Assembly (NCBI GenBank): GCA_947652605.1
Contig: OX393578.1
Span: forward strand, 40,119,470 to 40,183,469
Source: Elmis aenea
Taxonomy: Eukaryota > Arthropoda > Insecta > Coleoptera > Elmidae
Length of the DNA stretch: 64,000 nt
Reading direction: 5' to 3'
Made by a program: the position numbers and the translations under genes. Below, piece after piece: positions 1 to 11,084 of the stretch. Under the pieces are notes generated by a model. The model saw only the letters and a program-made list of their open reading frames with translations. It made no database searches and was not told where the DNA came from. Position 1 is the stretch's first letter, and every line of letters starts with the position of its first letter.

Positions 1-189
1 GTTATTAACGATTTACAAAAATGCTTATTTTGATTTTTGTTTACTATCTAGCGTGCCAGGGAAATTTTTAAAAACAATAATGCATCATTGAATAGGTCTC
101 CGAAAATGGAACAATTTGTTTAATTTAAACTAGCTCTTGCCGTTTACGAGATCCCAATAGTGGCTCTTCTATGTGGACCACCCTGTATA
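1..189. repeat. Right end of a foldback-type element cut by the window edge
   Basis: The segment ends in GTGGACCACCCTGTATA at about 174-190, the same tip as the palindromic TA-flanked elements elsewhere in the window (for example 48472-48485). The left half lies outside the window, so the assignment rests on the tip alone. Confidence 0.35.
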
Positions 190-787
190 TTATATACTAC
201 CTGTTACAAATACGGAGTAGGTTAATCACAAACAGTCAATGTACTTGTTTTTATTGATGTAGATCTTTTTGTGGAATGCTGTGTGATCAAGTGTTAATCA
301 TGTGCCGAACATTTTTACGAGCGGTTAAATGAACAGGGTGTTCATTTTCACAAATGATAAACGGACCGAAAATTTGGTCAGTTACATCCGAAGTCCGTTA
401 ATCGAGGTCAGTCTAAATCGATGGTTTGCTGTTTTTTTCTATCAATGCGGTTAGCAACAAAAATCAATGAATAATATAAAACTAGTTCTTTTTTTAAATT
501 TTTTTTTACATATACATGAAATAAAGATAAAGATATTAAAAATAACGTGGGACAGAATTGATTAAAATGCAGTTCATTAGTACCTAAACTGGTACTTGCG
601 TTTCACAAATGTGTCGTAGATAGGCCGTTTCAATTTTTCGATATCGCCCACCCCTAATGGACACTGTAAAAACAAAATCTATTTGGTGGTACGGACGCCT
701 ATGTCGAATGAAAGACGGCAGATGGTAAAAAAAAATGCTGCACTGGATACTTAAGGATGTCACGTTTTCCACTCTATATCTGATATA
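190..787. other. Gene-free AT-rich stretch
   Basis: I see no coding exon, RNA gene or clear repeat boundary here. Short reading frames on the minus strand (about 584-772) have no family resemblance. Confidence 0.5.
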
Positions 788-2333
788 CAGGGTGTCCCAG
801 CCAAGACGAATTATTCGATAGCTCTGTTATTAGTAATATTAATAAAAAAAGTTAAATATAAAAGTTGTTTGTAATCATTTACTACATAACCTAAAATTAT
901 TTTCAACTATACACAGTGTTTTGTTTTTGCGCTCTGATACTAAACATTGTTTTTTTTATATGGAACATCCTGTATATTTTGTAATTTTTGGATGTAAAAT
1001 TAAATTTTCTTTCAAAAATAGTATAAGTTGTTTATGTCTAAGATGAACCGTTTTTGAGTTATAAACGTTTTTTTGAAAATTTTGACAGATGCCGATCTTA
1101 ATAAAAATATTTATATTTATTAACGTAACAACACCTGAGCAATTTACTCTGGTAATTTATTAGACAATAGTGTCATAGTGATTGTTGACTAGTTACATTT
1201 TTAAAATAATATACAGGGTGTTCGTTATACTCGGTCCATTTCGCTAAACTTTAAACGCCTATAAGTCATTTTTTTGTAATGGAACACCCTATATATTTTT
1301 ACATTTTCTTGTAGAAAATGTAATTATCTTTCAAAGATGTTAAGCATGTTTTATGTCTAAATATAATATTTTTAGAGTTATTTCGTTTCTTATGATTATT
1401 TGCGAGTATTTTACCTAAAATATTGATAGTAGCCTTTGAAAATTCAAAACAATTTGCATGAACTGTCAACCAGAACAGTTAATCGGCACAATTTAAAATA
1501 TTATGCCACAAAAAATCCATATTTTTTAAGTACTGTAGATACACAGCATTCTGGTGTTATTTGCTGCCATTTATGCTGTGTATCTACAGCTCTTAAAAAA
1601 TATGGATTTTTAGTGGCATAATAGTTTAAATTGTGCCGTTTAACTTTTGTTGTTGACAGTTCATACAAATTGTTTTGAATTTACAAAGGCTAACCGATAT
1701 TTTAGGTAAAATACTCGCAAATAATCATAAGAAACGAAATAACTCCAAAAATATTTTATTTAGACATAAAACATGCTTAACAACTTTGAAAGATAATTAA
1801 ATTTTCTACAAGAAAATGTAAAAATATATAGGGCGTTCCATTACAAAAAAATGACTTATAGACGTTTTAAGTTTAGCGAAATGGACCGAGTATAACGAAT
1901 ACCCTGTATAATATTTTAAAAATGTAACTAGTCAACAATCACTATGACACTATTGTCTAATAAATTACCAGAGTAAATTGCTCTGGTGTTGTTACGTTAA
2001 TAAATATAAATATTTTTATAAAGGTCTGCATCTGTCAAAATTTTCAAGAAAACGTTAATAACTCAAAAACGGTTCATTTTAGACATAAACAGCCTATACT
2101 ATTTTTAAAAGAGAATTTAATTTTACATCCAAAAATTGCAAAATATACAGGATGTTCCATATAAAAAAAAACAATGTTTAGTATCAGAGCGCAAAAACAA
2201 AACACTGTGTATAGTTAAAAATAATTTTAGGTTATGTAGTAAATGATTACAAACAACTTTTATATTTAACTTTTTTTAATATTATTACTAATTACAGAGC
2301 TATCGAATAATTCGTCTTGGCTGGGACACCCTG
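788..2333. mobile_element. 1.55-kb near-perfect palindromic foldback element
   Basis: The left tip CAGGGTGTCCCAGCCAAGAC (788 onward) returns as its reverse complement ending at 2333, and the two halves pair along essentially their whole length around a centre near 1555. TA flanks both ends (786-787 and 2334-2335), as expected for a TA target duplication. No transposase is encoded; the reading frame at 1436-1621 is just the palindrome centre. A second pair of CAGGGTGT tips sits symmetrically inside (1214 and 1906). It is best called a non-autonomous foldback or MITE; its superfamily is inferred only from the TA site. Confidence 0.85.
1214..1906. mobile_element. Inner foldback element at the centre of the larger palindrome
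   Basis: CAGGGTGTTCGTTATACTCG begins at 1214 just after a TA, and the reverse complement ends at 1906 before a TA. The 693-bp unit is itself palindromic and lies exactly at the symmetry axis of the 788-2333 element: 424 bp of outer arm lies on the left and 425 bp on the right. It is either an element that inserted into the hairpin tip of an older foldback, or part of an arm that was later duplicated in inverted orientation. Confidence 0.75.
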
Positions 2334-2335
2334 TA

Positions 2336-3308
2336 GAGTGGAAAACGTCGTCAGTTGCAGTAACCAACTTCTTTTTCATATTTCAATAATTTGAAGAAAC
2401 TAATCAGACTTCTTTCGTTATTTCTAAATCTAAAAAAAACTCTTATTAGATTTTAATATTATGGAGCTTTAAAATATACCTACAAAACTAAACGCTGTAG
2501 TCAATTTTGACCGTTAACTGTGATAATAAAGCCAATGGTAATCACGTTTCGATACACGTAATTTAATAACTAATACTAAATTAGTGTCTATAGTTTCGGA
2601 AAATCGACTAGAAAATCCGAGTTAATATATTTTGGTAGTGGTTTAACCTCCTATAGGGTTTACATATCGAAAGAGTCACGTATAGTTGCACAATGAAAGT
2701 GGCAGGCAGGGTGTCTAGAGTATGGCTCGGTGGTGTGTAGTGGGCACATAATGAAATGCGGCCCCGGATCAATATATCCCGGAGCGGGCTGATTAAATGG
2801 CAGCGTTAACCGGATATTGCCATCTGAATTGTCACCGCCGTGAATCTATGTCTCACATTCACACTTTGCACCACGTGACTCCAGGCTCATTTAAAAACAG
2901 ATACAGTAGCGTCTTTGGGTAGTAAAATCGTTCGCCAATTAAATTACATCTCACGGTGTATCAACACTATTAAAGACATTTGTGTGCAGTGACACTTGGT
3001 GAATAAAAGAAAGGCACCTTCGTTAAGCCACATTAAATAAAAATATTAATTAGTATATTTAAATCAATTATATTTAAGTTTAAGGTAACAAATTTTATTA
3101 ATTATTATTACACAACGGTCATACACATTCAGTCATCAGCGTAACAAACAATTTTTTTTTCCAATCTGTATCCTGATAATGGTTTATTTCTTGTATTACA
3201 CCATCCATTATAATTATTACTTTTGGTTTCCAAATACATCAAATTGTGCGATTAGTTTTAAAATGAACAATACGCATTGCACTAAAACGTGCAGAAAGAT
3301 ATGCTCTC
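2336..3308. other. Gene-free stretch with a GC-balanced island at 2640-2960
   Basis: No coding exon is visible. Between about 2640 and 2960 base composition becomes balanced and low-complexity runs disappear, with motifs such as TGATTAAATGG and CACGTGACTCC. This contrasts with the AT-rich flanks and could be constrained non-coding DNA; that is an inference from composition only. Confidence 0.35.
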
Positions 3309-3316
3309 GTGTATAC

Positions 3317-4187
3317 TAGGGTTTTTCGGTTTTTAAAAATCGGTTTTGAAAAACCGTTTTTTTTGAAAAAAATTATGTATTCGAAAAACCGGTTTTTTTT
3401 AACTAAAAAACCGGTTTTTAAGCCTAGATTTAACACGTAAAAAATAAATATCTACATAAAAATCTATACACTTCTGCTTCATTTGCAAAATCCAAAAAAC
3501 GTTGTTACAAAAAAATCAAACATATTTCCGCTGGCTTCAAGAATTGAATCGGAAAAATATTATCTTGTTTTTACCCAAGTTATGCTATAGAATTGGAAAC
3601 AAATTTCGATGAAGATGAAGATATTATTAAGGATTTTTGGATTTGCTGTTTTTGTTAAAGGTTCCTCTCCTCGATAAATCTAAGAATTGATTTCTCCATT
3701 TCTTCTTTCAAGACATTGTTCTTTTCATTAAAGGCAGCATTTGCAGTATTTGAATCAACTAATAAAAGGATAAAGAATTTGGGAACACTGTTTGAAGCTT
3801 TAAAAACAGTAAGACCCAGCTCAATAGTCAGCGAACCAGTGTTTTCTGTATCTGGTAATTTTGAATCTCAAATACGAACCAGATTAAGTCATGATTCCGT
3901 AAATGTTTTGTGTTTTTAAAATCATGTTTTCTAAAGAAAAAAGCAAATTTAAAAAAAAGCTATTTATGGTTTGTTGAAAGTTTAGAATTTTATTTTTAAT
4001 TGTTATCTTATCATTTGGTTTTATTTGAAATTTGTTTTATATTTTATAAAATTATGAAATATAAATTATTTTATGACGTTTTAATTGTTTTTTTAAAACT
4101 ATTCGAAAACCGGTTTTAACCGGTTTTTTTGGAAAAACTGGTATTCGAAAACCGGTTTTTCAAAAGTCGGTTTTTGTATAAACCCTA
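3317..4187. mobile_element. Internally deleted hAT transposon with intact 8-bp target duplication
   Basis: Terminal inverted repeats TAGGGTTT (3317 onward) and AAACCCTA (ending 4187) are flanked by a perfect 8-bp direct repeat GTGTATAC at 3309-3316 and 4188-4195, the hallmark of hAT insertion. Subterminal regions are packed with the motif AAAACCGGTTTT, a probable transposase-binding array. The 871-bp body keeps only a C-terminal transposase fragment (3716-3919). Confidence 0.9.
3716..3919 (+). pseudogene. hAT transposase C-terminal dimerisation-domain remnant
   Basis: The 67-residue reading frame contains RPSSIVSEPVFSVSGNF followed by RTRLSHDSVNVLCF, matching the hAT C-terminal dimerisation region, where a P-x-S-x-x-E-x-x-F-S-x-x-G core is followed by an R-x-R-L segment. 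The N-terminal zinc finger and catalytic core are missing, so it cannot be an active transposase. It lies inside the hAT element with target duplication GTGTATAC, which fixes its origin. Confidence 0.8.
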
Positions 4188-4195
4188 GTGTATAC

Positions 4196-4998
4196 CATTA
4201 ATAATTAGCACAATGACTTAATACTCTTAGTACTATAACACAGTATTGTTTCATGTTAGAGGGATAATACGCATGTAATCCTAAAACGATTAAGCAATAT
4301 ACAGAGTGTCCGAAAGTTGTGACTCACCGTAAACTAGAATAAAGGTAACCACTAAGGGATGCCTTTATTATAAACAAAATCCATGGTACACTGGACGTGG
4401 TTTAAAACTGAAATTATTGTATTCAAAATATTTTCTTTGCTGTAGTCTAGTGGTGTCAAACTCATTTGTTAATTAACATGGACCACCAGATTCAGTTTAA
4501 GAGCGTATTCTTGCCGCAACAAAAAAAAAGTCTCCACAAAAAAAATATAGCAAGCAAAAAAAAAGGTCAATGATGTACAGGATGGACCAAATTCGAACGT
4601 TTTACGGGGTATTTACCTTAATAGTTTCAAAAATCTGATACATATCGGTCTCTTGGGCTGTTTTTTCAAGAAAATAAGGCCTGTGTTATCAGATTTTTTA
4701 TATCGCTTTTCATTTTGGTTTTACAGACGAAAAATGAAATTTCGTTATTTTTCAAAATTTATTATAACTTCTTTATTTATTAAATAAAGCAAAATCTTAT
4801 CAAGGTCTTTTATACAGATTTTTATGCTAAATTCAAAAACAAAATAATTTCTTTTAATGATCTAGCGGGACTATCGAGATATGAAGTGTACTTATATTTT
4901 TTTAAATAGAAACTCTAGTTGACGATGACTATATGAAAGAGCTTAGCTCTTCAAAAATCTATCGTTTTATATATTTGTTGCAAAAAATAACCTAAATA
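4196..4998. other. Gene-free stretch with two solitary foldback tips
   Basis: TATACAGAGTGTCCGAAAG near 4299 and TGTACAGGATGGACCAAA near 4573 resemble left tips of the TA-flanked foldback family, but I find no matching right tips nearby. No coding exon is visible. Confidence 0.35.
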
Positions 4999-5567
4999 GC
5001 GGAACGCGGGGCAGGACGGACACTTTAATATATAAACAGTTGTAATTTATTAATTTAAGGTAGGAAAAATCTAATAATTTGTATTTGAATTCTCTCTTTA
5101 TTCGTTTTTAAAATTTAATTACAAAATAAAAAATTATCCCAAACTACAAAGTTTAAATTTACAAAAAAAAAAAAAAAAATGGCAAACGGTCCGTTCTGCC
5201 CAGGGGTTTGGGCAGAACGGAACCTTCTTTGCTAAATTGTTTAATTTCTTAAAAAGAGTCAAAGTAGTCATAGCAGCTTATTATTCGAACAACGTAATAA
5301 TAATAATGTAGATCTTTCAAAGATATATGCTTAACAAACTTAAAACTAATTAAATGAAACATAAAAAATTAAAGTAAGCAACCATTGTTCGGCAATCTCA
5401 AAACCAGTTCATTTCTTCATATTGTTTGTCAACCAGTGCATTAAAAAATATTTTTTTTGCACAAAAACCTGATCACAGACCACGGTAAAGTTATTTCAAA
5501 TAAAAATTTAATCATCAAAACAATAAATTAATTCTAAATTAACATGAAATTGTTTAAAAATATAAAT

Positions 5568-7346
5568 TCAGTTGTTGGCAGCGCAACTTCTGCAAAAATG
5601 TGGCATTTCGTCGTCTTCGCTATCGACTTCTGCACAAGAATTATGCGCCCACTTGAAACAGGAAGCACAGGTCACCCATCCCTCAGTAGATCTTGAATAC
5701 AAGTCCTTGCAGTAAAAACATTTGGCATCGCTGTCATCTTCTTCACTGGATTCACTTTTGACCGTTTCGTGTGCAGATTTTTTCCTCTTTTTGGTTGATT
5801 CTCTCTTATTCGTGAATTTCAACTTGTTTGTAGCTCTCTCTTCTTTTCTTTGAGCCTTCATTTTTGAAGTTTGAATTACAGTTTCCAGTTCTGTTTTATA
5901 AGAAGAGAAAGTCAATACCAGTGCCCGTCCCCTTTTCCTATTTGTTTTTCGCCTCTTCATAGTTTGAACATTAGGAACAGCATCTAAATGTCCGGAAATG
6001 AGGTTGAAACCGATGCTTCACTAATAGTAAGTCTAGGGCTAATAGCTTTGCTAGTGGATGGTGTTGATGAAACATGAGCATTTGCATGCGCTGAACTAGA
6101 TGTGTAAGACTCTGGCTGAAATTCGAAGTTGGTGGGTTCAGGTGGCAAACAATCTGCATCTGTAAAAACACCCATGTGGACAGGCCAAATGCCAGTAGCC
6201 TCAAATCCTTTGATTGCTGTTCGCATGGATGCCGCATTTACAAAAGCCTCACCGAAGAGTGATGCCACTTGCCAAAGTGTGATTACCTTCGAACGAAGCC
6301 ATTTTCGAGTTTCTTCCTAGTAATATGAACTGATTGGCTTCATGAGTGAAACATCAAGGGGTTGAAGTCTATGTGAAGTGAGGGGGAAGGCACAGCATTA
6401 TGACTCCATTTTCTCTCGCAGAATCGATGACATGCAGATTTATTGTGTGCGTGGAGTGTCCATCTAATATCAGTAGAACAACATTATCCTTAGTTGCTTT
6501 CGAAAACTTGACAAACTTTTCGAACCACCTTGAAAAAATACCTGATGTTATCCATTTTGTTTCATGGCACTCCGCCCAACCTGCAAGAGGTAGACCGAGT
6601 GAGAATTCAGTCTGAATTCGTTTTCGAGGGAATATTAGCATAGGAGGCATGTAAGCACCAGCCGCCGAAACACCTATTTCAGCTGTTACAGTTTCCCCTC
6701 TTTCAGCTGAAGTTAAAACACCCACTTGCCGCTTTCCTTTTGGTGCTATGATTCTTGAATGTCCTTTGGGATTTACAGAAATGCCGGTTTCGTCGCAGTT
6801 GTAAATTTGATCAGCTGTTAGGTTGTGTTTGTCGACAATCTCGGTAAGCAAATCAAAAAACTTTTTAACATTTGGTCTGTTGAAACCCATTGCTCGGGCC
6901 CCAGACGTCGCCTCAGGTTTCCGCATAGTTAAATCCTGATGCCTAGTAAGAAATTAGTTAACCCAATCCTTACCAGCCATCTTCTTCTCTTTATTGAAAG
7001 AATGGATCAATTTGTTCTTCTCAGCTAACTGAAACGCAAGACCGCGAAAATCCATCATCGTTAAGCCAAATAATCTTCCTTCCATATCTTTTAAATACTG
7101 AACTAGTTCCAATTTCTGTTCAGACGTAAAAACGCACTGAAACTTTCCTTTGGATTTGTCAATTTTGAAACTATCGTCCGTTCATTTCCTCTGAACAGCT
7201 CTTTGCAAAGTTGTCTTGGGGACGTTAAACTGTGCACAAGCTTTCCGGAGTCCCATTTCCTTACTTACAACAGCAGTCACAGCCTGTTTCATACTTTCTA
7301 ATGACCATTTTTGACGATTTGTCAAGCGTACATATTTTCGAACCAT
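5568..7346 (-). pseudogene. Pogo-family transposase with C-terminal PHD finger, broken
   Basis: Reading from an ATG at 7346 on the minus strand, the product starts with a psq-type helix-turn-helix (KACAQFNVPKTTLQRAV) and continues to a DDE core with the first aspartate in YNCDETGI and the second in LILDGHSTH. The third-aspartate segment RLQPLDVS lies just after a frameshift near 6370. The C-terminus (5568-5760) is a PHD-like zinc finger, with CFYC, WVTCASC, W-x-H-x-x-C and FCRSC cysteine/histidine pairs. In-frame stops after the HTH (near 7180) and near 6960, plus the frameshift, show it is dead. Pogo transposases with PHD fingers are a known insect arrangement. Confidence 0.85.
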
Positions 7347-7803
7347 CCTTAACCTATGTGATATGAAATAATATTAATATGATTTATTGCCTGTAGATAG
7401 TGGCAAAAAAAGGTTACAGTACAAGAAATATTTAGAAAAGAAAAACCTCGGTCCTTCGTGCCCCGGTCCGTTCTGCCCCATCCGTTGAAGTTAGGTACGG
7501 TTCAAATTCCTCTAGAATGGTCTATGAAATATACAACAGTAAATACACAGGAGCGTAGTCCAAGACTCGTAGTTTAAGGATATATCAAGAAAAAATGTAA
7601 TAAAATTAGAGTTTTTGCTTACCTTGCATATGATGATGACAACTAATTACAATACAGAACGATTACACAAGCAAATTCGGGACACGCGCGAAAACCACGC
7701 GAATAAGCTTATCTAGAATGACAAAAATATCGTCAGTCTATTTTTTATGCTTTACTAATGGTTCCTAAAAATTTTCTTAGATAGTGCCACGGTACAATTC
7801 AAA

Positions 7804-8418
7804 CCATGGCCAACTTCATTCATAATCCGCTACGCTACTTATATGGCCGTCCCAATTGACCATAAACTGCCATAAACGTCGTTCCCAGGTAAACGTCAAA
7901 AAAGTACGTCAACTGGTGCTCCCTGTGAAGTATATCAATAACTATATTTTTCAAATTGATAGTTAGTCTCGCATTTCTGTAAAACTTTGGACTTGAATAA
8001 TAATTATTTACCTGTAAAAATAACCAACAGCAATCAACTTCGCTTATGGGAAATTTCCTGAGGTAAATATGTGCTTTATCAATCTCACAACTCTTTGACG
8101 GGTTTGTTGCTTTGCTAAAAAATATTTATACTTGTTCCAAATTCAGTGAAAATTGCGAATTAAACCATGAAAAATATTTGTTATAACTATTCATAAAATT
8201 GTTTGGGGAATTTTTCTTAACTTGGACATTTAACTACCATTATTAGTATTAACAATGTATTAACATGACATTTAAAATACATCACTGAGGGCGCCACCTG
8301 ACGTACTATTTTGACGGCTGACTCTGACTTTTCACAACAATGAAAAATTTGGAATTGGGACGGCCATATAAGTAGCGAAACAAGCAGCTGAGCGGATTAT
8401 GAATGAAGTTAGCCATGG
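7804..8418. mobile_element. 615-bp TIR element nested in the pogo transposon
   Basis: The left end CCATGGCCAACTTCATTCAT and the right end ATGAATGAAGTTAGCCATGG form inverted repeats, and pairing continues inward (ACTTATATGGCCGTCCCAATT on both sides, then GTACGTCA). The direct repeat TTCAAA (7798-7803 and 8419-8424) is a possible 6-bp target duplication. There is no coding capacity. The superfamily is unclear. Confidence 0.7.
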
Positions 8419-8479
8419 TTCAAAAAATAAGCGGTGTTCCGTTCTGCCCCGTGGTTCCGTTTTGCCCCGCGTTCCCCTA

Positions 8480-10191
8480 TGGCTATTTTTGTGAAACTTT
8501 TATCATCAAAGTGTGATTTCGTAAACTAGTGATGTTTGCAATTAATAAACAACTAAACGTCATTTTCAAGTAAATGTTGCAGCAGTCGCTGTAGTAATAA
8601 AAAACAAATGAATACACGGATTAGCCTGAAATTTTAAAAATTTACGTGGACCTAAGCGTATTATAAAAAGCTGGCAAAATGTTTTTAATGGAAACAAACC
8701 TGTAAGCTTTATTTCTTTAATTTATTTTTTTAAAAAACTTTTACCAACCTTTAACTTGACCCTTTATTATTGACCAAATGAATGAAGGTGAGGTTAAAGG
8801 TTGGTTAAAGCGTTTTTTGGTATTAAAACAAACCTATTAAGAGATAGTCATAATTTGCTCGTTTTGACGGCTTTTTACAAAATGCCTGGGCATTTTATTA
8901 AACCCCGAATTTCTCATTATGGCTACGACATATACATAAAACATTACATATTGCACAAAACTGGTAGAAGTTCCAAAAGATTCTTAGATTTTCAACAAAC
9001 TAAACATGATAATAAAATGAAAAAATGAAGAATAGGTAATGAATAAATTTTTTTTACAGCAACTTTTACTTTTATACAAAGATGTCTTAATCTCTTTACT
9101 AGAGCCAGTTTTAAAGTTGTTAAGCACATGTTAAACCGATTCGACGGCTAGCCATCTCATAGTTCGTAAGTATTCTGAAATTCTATTCAACTTCATTGAA
9201 AATCGTCTTGATGTTTAAATCTGATGATTAGGTCGTTTGCTTCTGGTCAAACACTTGTAGTTTGACATGCTTAAAGCTAGGAACAGCTTTACATAAAAGT
9301 TTAGTCCACTTCAAAGGTTTGGAAACTGCAAAAGCATTAATTTTGTGAGAAGGGTAGCAAAGTTTAATTGTTACAAGTTCAGATCAACTTTAGATGCGCA
9401 TTTAAGGGATTTATTTAAAGTGTTGTAAATAAATCATTAAAGAAAACAAGTTTACTAACCAATGACTTTTGTTTAAAAATCGTTTTGGTAACCACAAAAA
9501 TTTCACATAAATATTTGACATTTCCCATGACAAAAGATTCTATTCCAATTGTTATACATAGTGGATTTAACTGAAATCAGGTTCACACCCTTTTTTTTTT
9601 CAAGTTTTGATTTTAGACAACTTATATTTTAGACATACAATATGCCACAGCACACTTAATAAAAACTTTATTTTTTGTCCAAAAATTATTTGAGTTTATA
9701 AAAATTAACTAAAATGTTACAGATGTATCCAAAATTGCTTTCTCTTTCGAAAAATGTAAAAATATACAGGGTATACGTTTGAAATTACCAAATGACGGTC
9801 AATTCCGGCGGAACCGGAAGTGAAACAATAGTGTACATACGTTAAGAATATCCAGGTTTTTGCACTTATAGTATGTCTAAAATTTTATTTGTCTACAACT
9901 CTAAAGTCAAAACCTAAAAGAAAAAAGGGGGTAAGCCCATTTCAGTTACTTCCGATATATAAAAACTGTATTGTATTGTCGAATTTAATTTTAGCTATTC
10001 AGAAAATAGTCTAATAAAATATATCGTGCTTATGATTTACCTCAGTTTTGTTTATTACTATTAAAATTAATTGCTTGTTTGTATCATTTCTGCACAATTC
10101 AAATGAAAAACTCATGATTTTGATCGTGTGTCGTGATGTTACCAAGCAACAAACTGTCGTAATGTTTAAAACTCATCAGTCCTTCATACAT
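8480..10191. other. Gene-free stretch with one foldback tip
   Basis: No supported exon. A short inverted repeat (CCAACCTTTAACTTGACC near 8745 with GGTGAGGTTAAAGGTTGG near 8787) is visible. ATACAGGGTATACG near 9770 resembles a foldback tip without a partner. Confidence 0.4.
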
Positions 10192-10424
10192 ACGGAATTG
10201 TTGATCCGCAAGTTGCCTTTCCAACGGTTGGTCCGTGAGATCGCCCATGATTTCAAAACCGACCCAGGTTCCAGAGTTTCGCCGACATGACTCGCCAAGA
10301 AGCCAGCGAAGCGTACTTGGTCGGTCTTTCGAAGACACGAACCTTTGCGCCATCCATGCCAAGCGTGTCACCATCATGCCGAAGTACATGCCTCGCTCGG
10401 CGCATCCGTGGAGAGCGCGCTTAA
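10192..10424 (+). pseudogene. Histone H3 pseudogene, C-terminal half, frameshifted
   Basis: The plus strand encodes [18 protein letters not shown] followed by DFKTD, then after frame changes [19 protein letters not shown], and in a third frame RRIRGERA with a TAA stop at 10422-10424. These are successive pieces of the C-terminal half of canonical histone H3 ([21 protein letters not shown] ... RRIRGERA). The N-terminal tail and first helix are missing and at least two indels break the frame. The GC-rich coding DNA contrasts with its AT-rich surroundings, as expected for a fragment from a histone array. No poly-A tail or target duplication was found, so I cannot tell a processed copy from a DNA-level duplication. 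Confidence 0.92.
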
Positions 10425-10517
10425 TTAGTTGCTCGCCCTCGCTCGCGACCGGCGCTCGTCGTCGCTCGCGGCGAATAAAAAAAATCTTAAAATATCTGTA
10501 TATAAATTACAAAAAAC

Positions 10518-11084
10518 CACTTTAGCAGAACTGCTTAAGAAATGTTTGACCCAAATGTGTTTATTGTTCTGAAAATTTTTGCGAAATTGCCAGTATCGGT
10601 AGCAAGTTTAGAAAAAGTTTTTATAAAATTAAAACTTATAAAAACGTACACTCTCTCTACGATGTATCAGGCGACTCATTGGTCTAGGAATAATACATCT
10701 ATACGAGTAAACTATGAAATTGCATCTGAAATCAATATAGATAAATTAATTTAAATCGCCAAATACCAGCCCTAAAAAATAATGTTTCTCAATTTTTGTA
10801 TTTCATACGTAAAATCTTTCTTCCTACACAAATATTAAAAGTAATCATGTACACATATGAATGTACAAATGTATTAGTGGTAATTAAAAAAATATATTTA
10901 AAAGTTCGTAATGAGATTGTGTTTATTAAATATAAATATGTTTTTGGGGAATTACCCTCGTTTAAATTTGTTCATTTGCTACTCGACGTTTGGGTAAATA
11001 CAAAAAAACATATTACACGATAATGTATAGGGGTGTCTAAATTTTCTTTGCCTAGGGGCATCAGATACTCTTGCGCCGACCCTG
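10518..11084 (+). mobile_element. hAT element 3' relic with transposase C-terminus
   Basis: From about 10519 the plus strand reads AELLKKMFDPNVFIVLKIF, then LPVSVASLEKVFIKLKLIK and YEIASEINIDKLI. This matches the C-terminal region of ZMYM-like hAT transposases (LPVSVASAERSFSKLKLIK type), with the expected E replaced around VASLEKVF. The coding part ends at 10754. The tail runs to GCGCCGACCCTG at about 11084, a typical hAT terminus. The 5' end and its partner repeat are missing. Confidence 0.75.

Larger units (their letters stand above)
4999..8477 (-). mobile_element. Decayed pogo-type DNA transposon
   Basis: Left end GCGGAACGCGGGGCAGGACG (4999 onward) and right end ...CCGCGTTCCCC (to 8477) are inverted repeats flanked by TA (4997-4998, 8478-8479), consistent with the Tc1/mariner/pogo superfamily. 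A subterminal motif TCCGTTCTGCCC recurs at 5190, 5208 (inverted), 7467 and 8438, probably binding sites for the transposase. The minus strand carries a psq-HTH plus DDE transposase pseudogene with a PHD finger. A 615-bp TIR element has inserted at 7804-8418. Confidence 0.85.

Noticed and set aside
1436..1621. 61-codon frame
   Set aside because: It spans the centre of the 1.55-kb palindrome, so both halves read the same sequence on opposite strands.
6129..6615. Plus-strand frames at 6129-6320 and 6400-6615
   Set aside because: Antisense shadows of the pogo transposase pseudogene.
10099..10389. 96-codon minus-strand reading frame over the histone fragment
   Set aside because: It is the antisense of the histone H3 pseudogene; the GC-rich H3 coding sequence leaves it open by chance.
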